Source of the DNA: Bacteroidota bacterium
GTDB lineage: Bacteria > Bacteroidota > Bacteroidia > Chitinophagales > LD1
DNA length: 64,000 bases
Direction: 5' to 3'
Assembly (NCBI GenBank): GCA_947475165.1
Contig: CANJLD010000014.1
Location: 39,967 to 103,966 of the forward strand
Made by a program: the position numbers and the translations under genes. Shown here piece after piece: positions 63,353-64,000 of this stretch. The notes beneath the pieces were generated by a model. That model had not been told where the DNA came from, searched no databases, and saw only the letters and a program-made list of their open reading frames with translations. Each line of letters begins with the position of its first letter. Positions within the stretch are counted from its first letter, which is position 1.

Positions 63353-64000
63353 AAATGCTGCGCGCAAAACTTGCTTAGAAATTTCTTCTGCTGCCGGATT
63401 CAATAATTTTTGAAGAAGAAACGGAGCCACACCAATCACCACAATTCCGGCAATCAAAATAACAGCCGCAAGTTTTTCATTCCACTCTGCGTCCCCAAAT
63501 GGAACTTGGTTTTCATTTGTAATTTCTAATTTATAATTTATAATTTCTAGAGGTCCCCACATCACCTTCCCCAACGCCCTCAAAATATAAACCGCTGTAA
63601 CAACTATCGAGGCACAAGCCGCAATCGTTGCTGCGCGATACCACATATCCGGATTTTGCCATGCGCCCATAAATACGGTCATCTCAGCAGCAAAACCGCT
63701 AAAGCCCGGCAAGCCCAGCGAACACAAACCCGCAATAAAAAACACCGTGCCTATAAACGGAGTAAGCTTCAGCAGCCCGCCCATCTGCGCCACCATCCGC
63801 GTGTGCGTGCGCTCATACAACATGCCTATCGCAGCAAAGAAAAGAGCAGTCATCAAACCGTGGCTCACCATCTGCATCACCGCACCGGTAATGGCGGTCT
63901 TCGTCAACATGCCAATACCCAGCAACACAAACCCGCAATGGCTCACCGATGAATACGCGTTGATGTATTTCAAATCTTTCTGCATCAGCGTAGCAAACGA
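63350..64000 (-). CDS. nuoM: NADH-quinone oxidoreductase subunit M, C-terminal part
   Basis: 216 codons are visible; the frame runs off the right edge (SFATLMQKDLKYINAYSSVSHCG is in frame from 64000), so the apparent start at 63985 is internal. The sequence matches the proton-pumping antiporter-like subunit of complex I: AYSSVSHCGFVLLG, VMQMVSHGLMTALFF and LGLPGFSGFAAEM. A polar loop before the last helix carries EIINYKLEITNEN, encoded by heptamer repeats and apparently added to the usual loop. The gene ends at the solo hairpin repeat. Confidence 0.92.
   Translation of the reverse strand, partial: SFATLMQKDLKYINAYSSVSHCGFVLLGIGMLTKTAITGAVMQMVSHGLMTALFFAAIGMLYERTHTRMVAQMGGLLKLTPFIGTVFFIAGLCSLGLPGFSGFAAEMTVFMGAWQNPDMWYRAATIAACASIVVTAVYILRALGKVMWGPLEIINYKLEITNENQVPFGDAEWNEKLAAVILIAGIVVIGVAPFLLQKLLNPAAEEISKQVLRAAF
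63511..63548. repeat. In-frame heptamer repeat inside nuoM
   Basis: On the coding strand the units ATTATAA, ATTATAA, ATTAGAA and ATTACAA, then ATGAAAA, run head to tail with a 7-bp period. They encode IINYKLEITNEN within the polar loop before the final helix. The unit differs from the AAGATTG heptamer elsewhere but shares its length. Confidence 0.6.

Overview
The window is a gene-dense chromosomal segment of a Bacteroidota (Bacteroidetes) bacterium. Five proteins end in, or carry, the C-terminal 'YPNP…NG.Y' module typical of type IX secretion (T9SS) cargo. A PorZ-like T9SS component sits beside recO, intergenic regions are AT-rich, and one promoter (uvrA) fits the Bacteroidetes TTG-N19-TAnnTTTG pattern. 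I cannot place it below phylum with confidence. No rRNA, tRNA, CRISPR array or prophage was seen, and most of the window is ordinary chromosomal backbone.

Layout. 1-8 kb: the end of a DUF1015 gene, secreted hydrolases (short GH31, PhoD-type phosphatase), a PLP enzyme of sulfur amino acid metabolism, a secreted repeat protein and a YHYH-domain T9SS protein. 7.8-8.7 kb: a TIGR02757-family gene whose middle is replaced by about 290 bp of foreign DNA. 8.7-16.4 kb: a fumarylacetoacetase operon, an esterase, a lipoprotein, lysS and a secreted leucine-rich-repeat protein. 16.4-20.1 kb: comEC, a DnaQ-like exonuclease and comF. 20.1-25 kb: two paralogous serine hydrolases and porZ. 25-37.6 kb: recO, recR, polA, tag, envelope glycosyltransferases, a sulfotransferase and a class III aminotransferase. 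37.6-41.4 kb: the rod-shape genes mreD-mrdA-rodA. 41.5-45.3 kb: a 1277-residue OmpA-family protein with a very long 'K-x-DS-I/V' coiled coil. 45.3-48.6 kb: uvrA. 49-59.3 kb: an ECF sigma factor and a 3224-residue T9SS surface protein. 59.3-63.3 kb: an AT-rich non-coding stretch followed by an unknown protein and an SF1 Upf1-like helicase. The end of nuoM runs off the right edge.

The most striking signal is in uvrA. A complete DUF559 (Vsr-like endonuclease fold) cassette of about 155 codons is inserted in frame. It is bounded by GC-rich inverted repeats that each fold into a hairpin. A solo copy of the same repeat lies between the helicase and nuoM stop codons. This looks like a repeat-borne nuclease cassette that invaded an essential repair gene without breaking its frame. 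A second theme is 7-bp-period repeat arrays: an inverted pair between mrdA and rodA, one upstream of the sigma gene, and one inside the nuoM coding frame.

The genes serve three broad jobs: DNA uptake and repair (comEC, comF, exonuclease, recO, recR, polA, tag, uvrA, helicase), envelope building and shape (rodA, mrdA, mreD, glycosyltransferases, OmpA protein), and T9SS-exported surface or secreted proteins.
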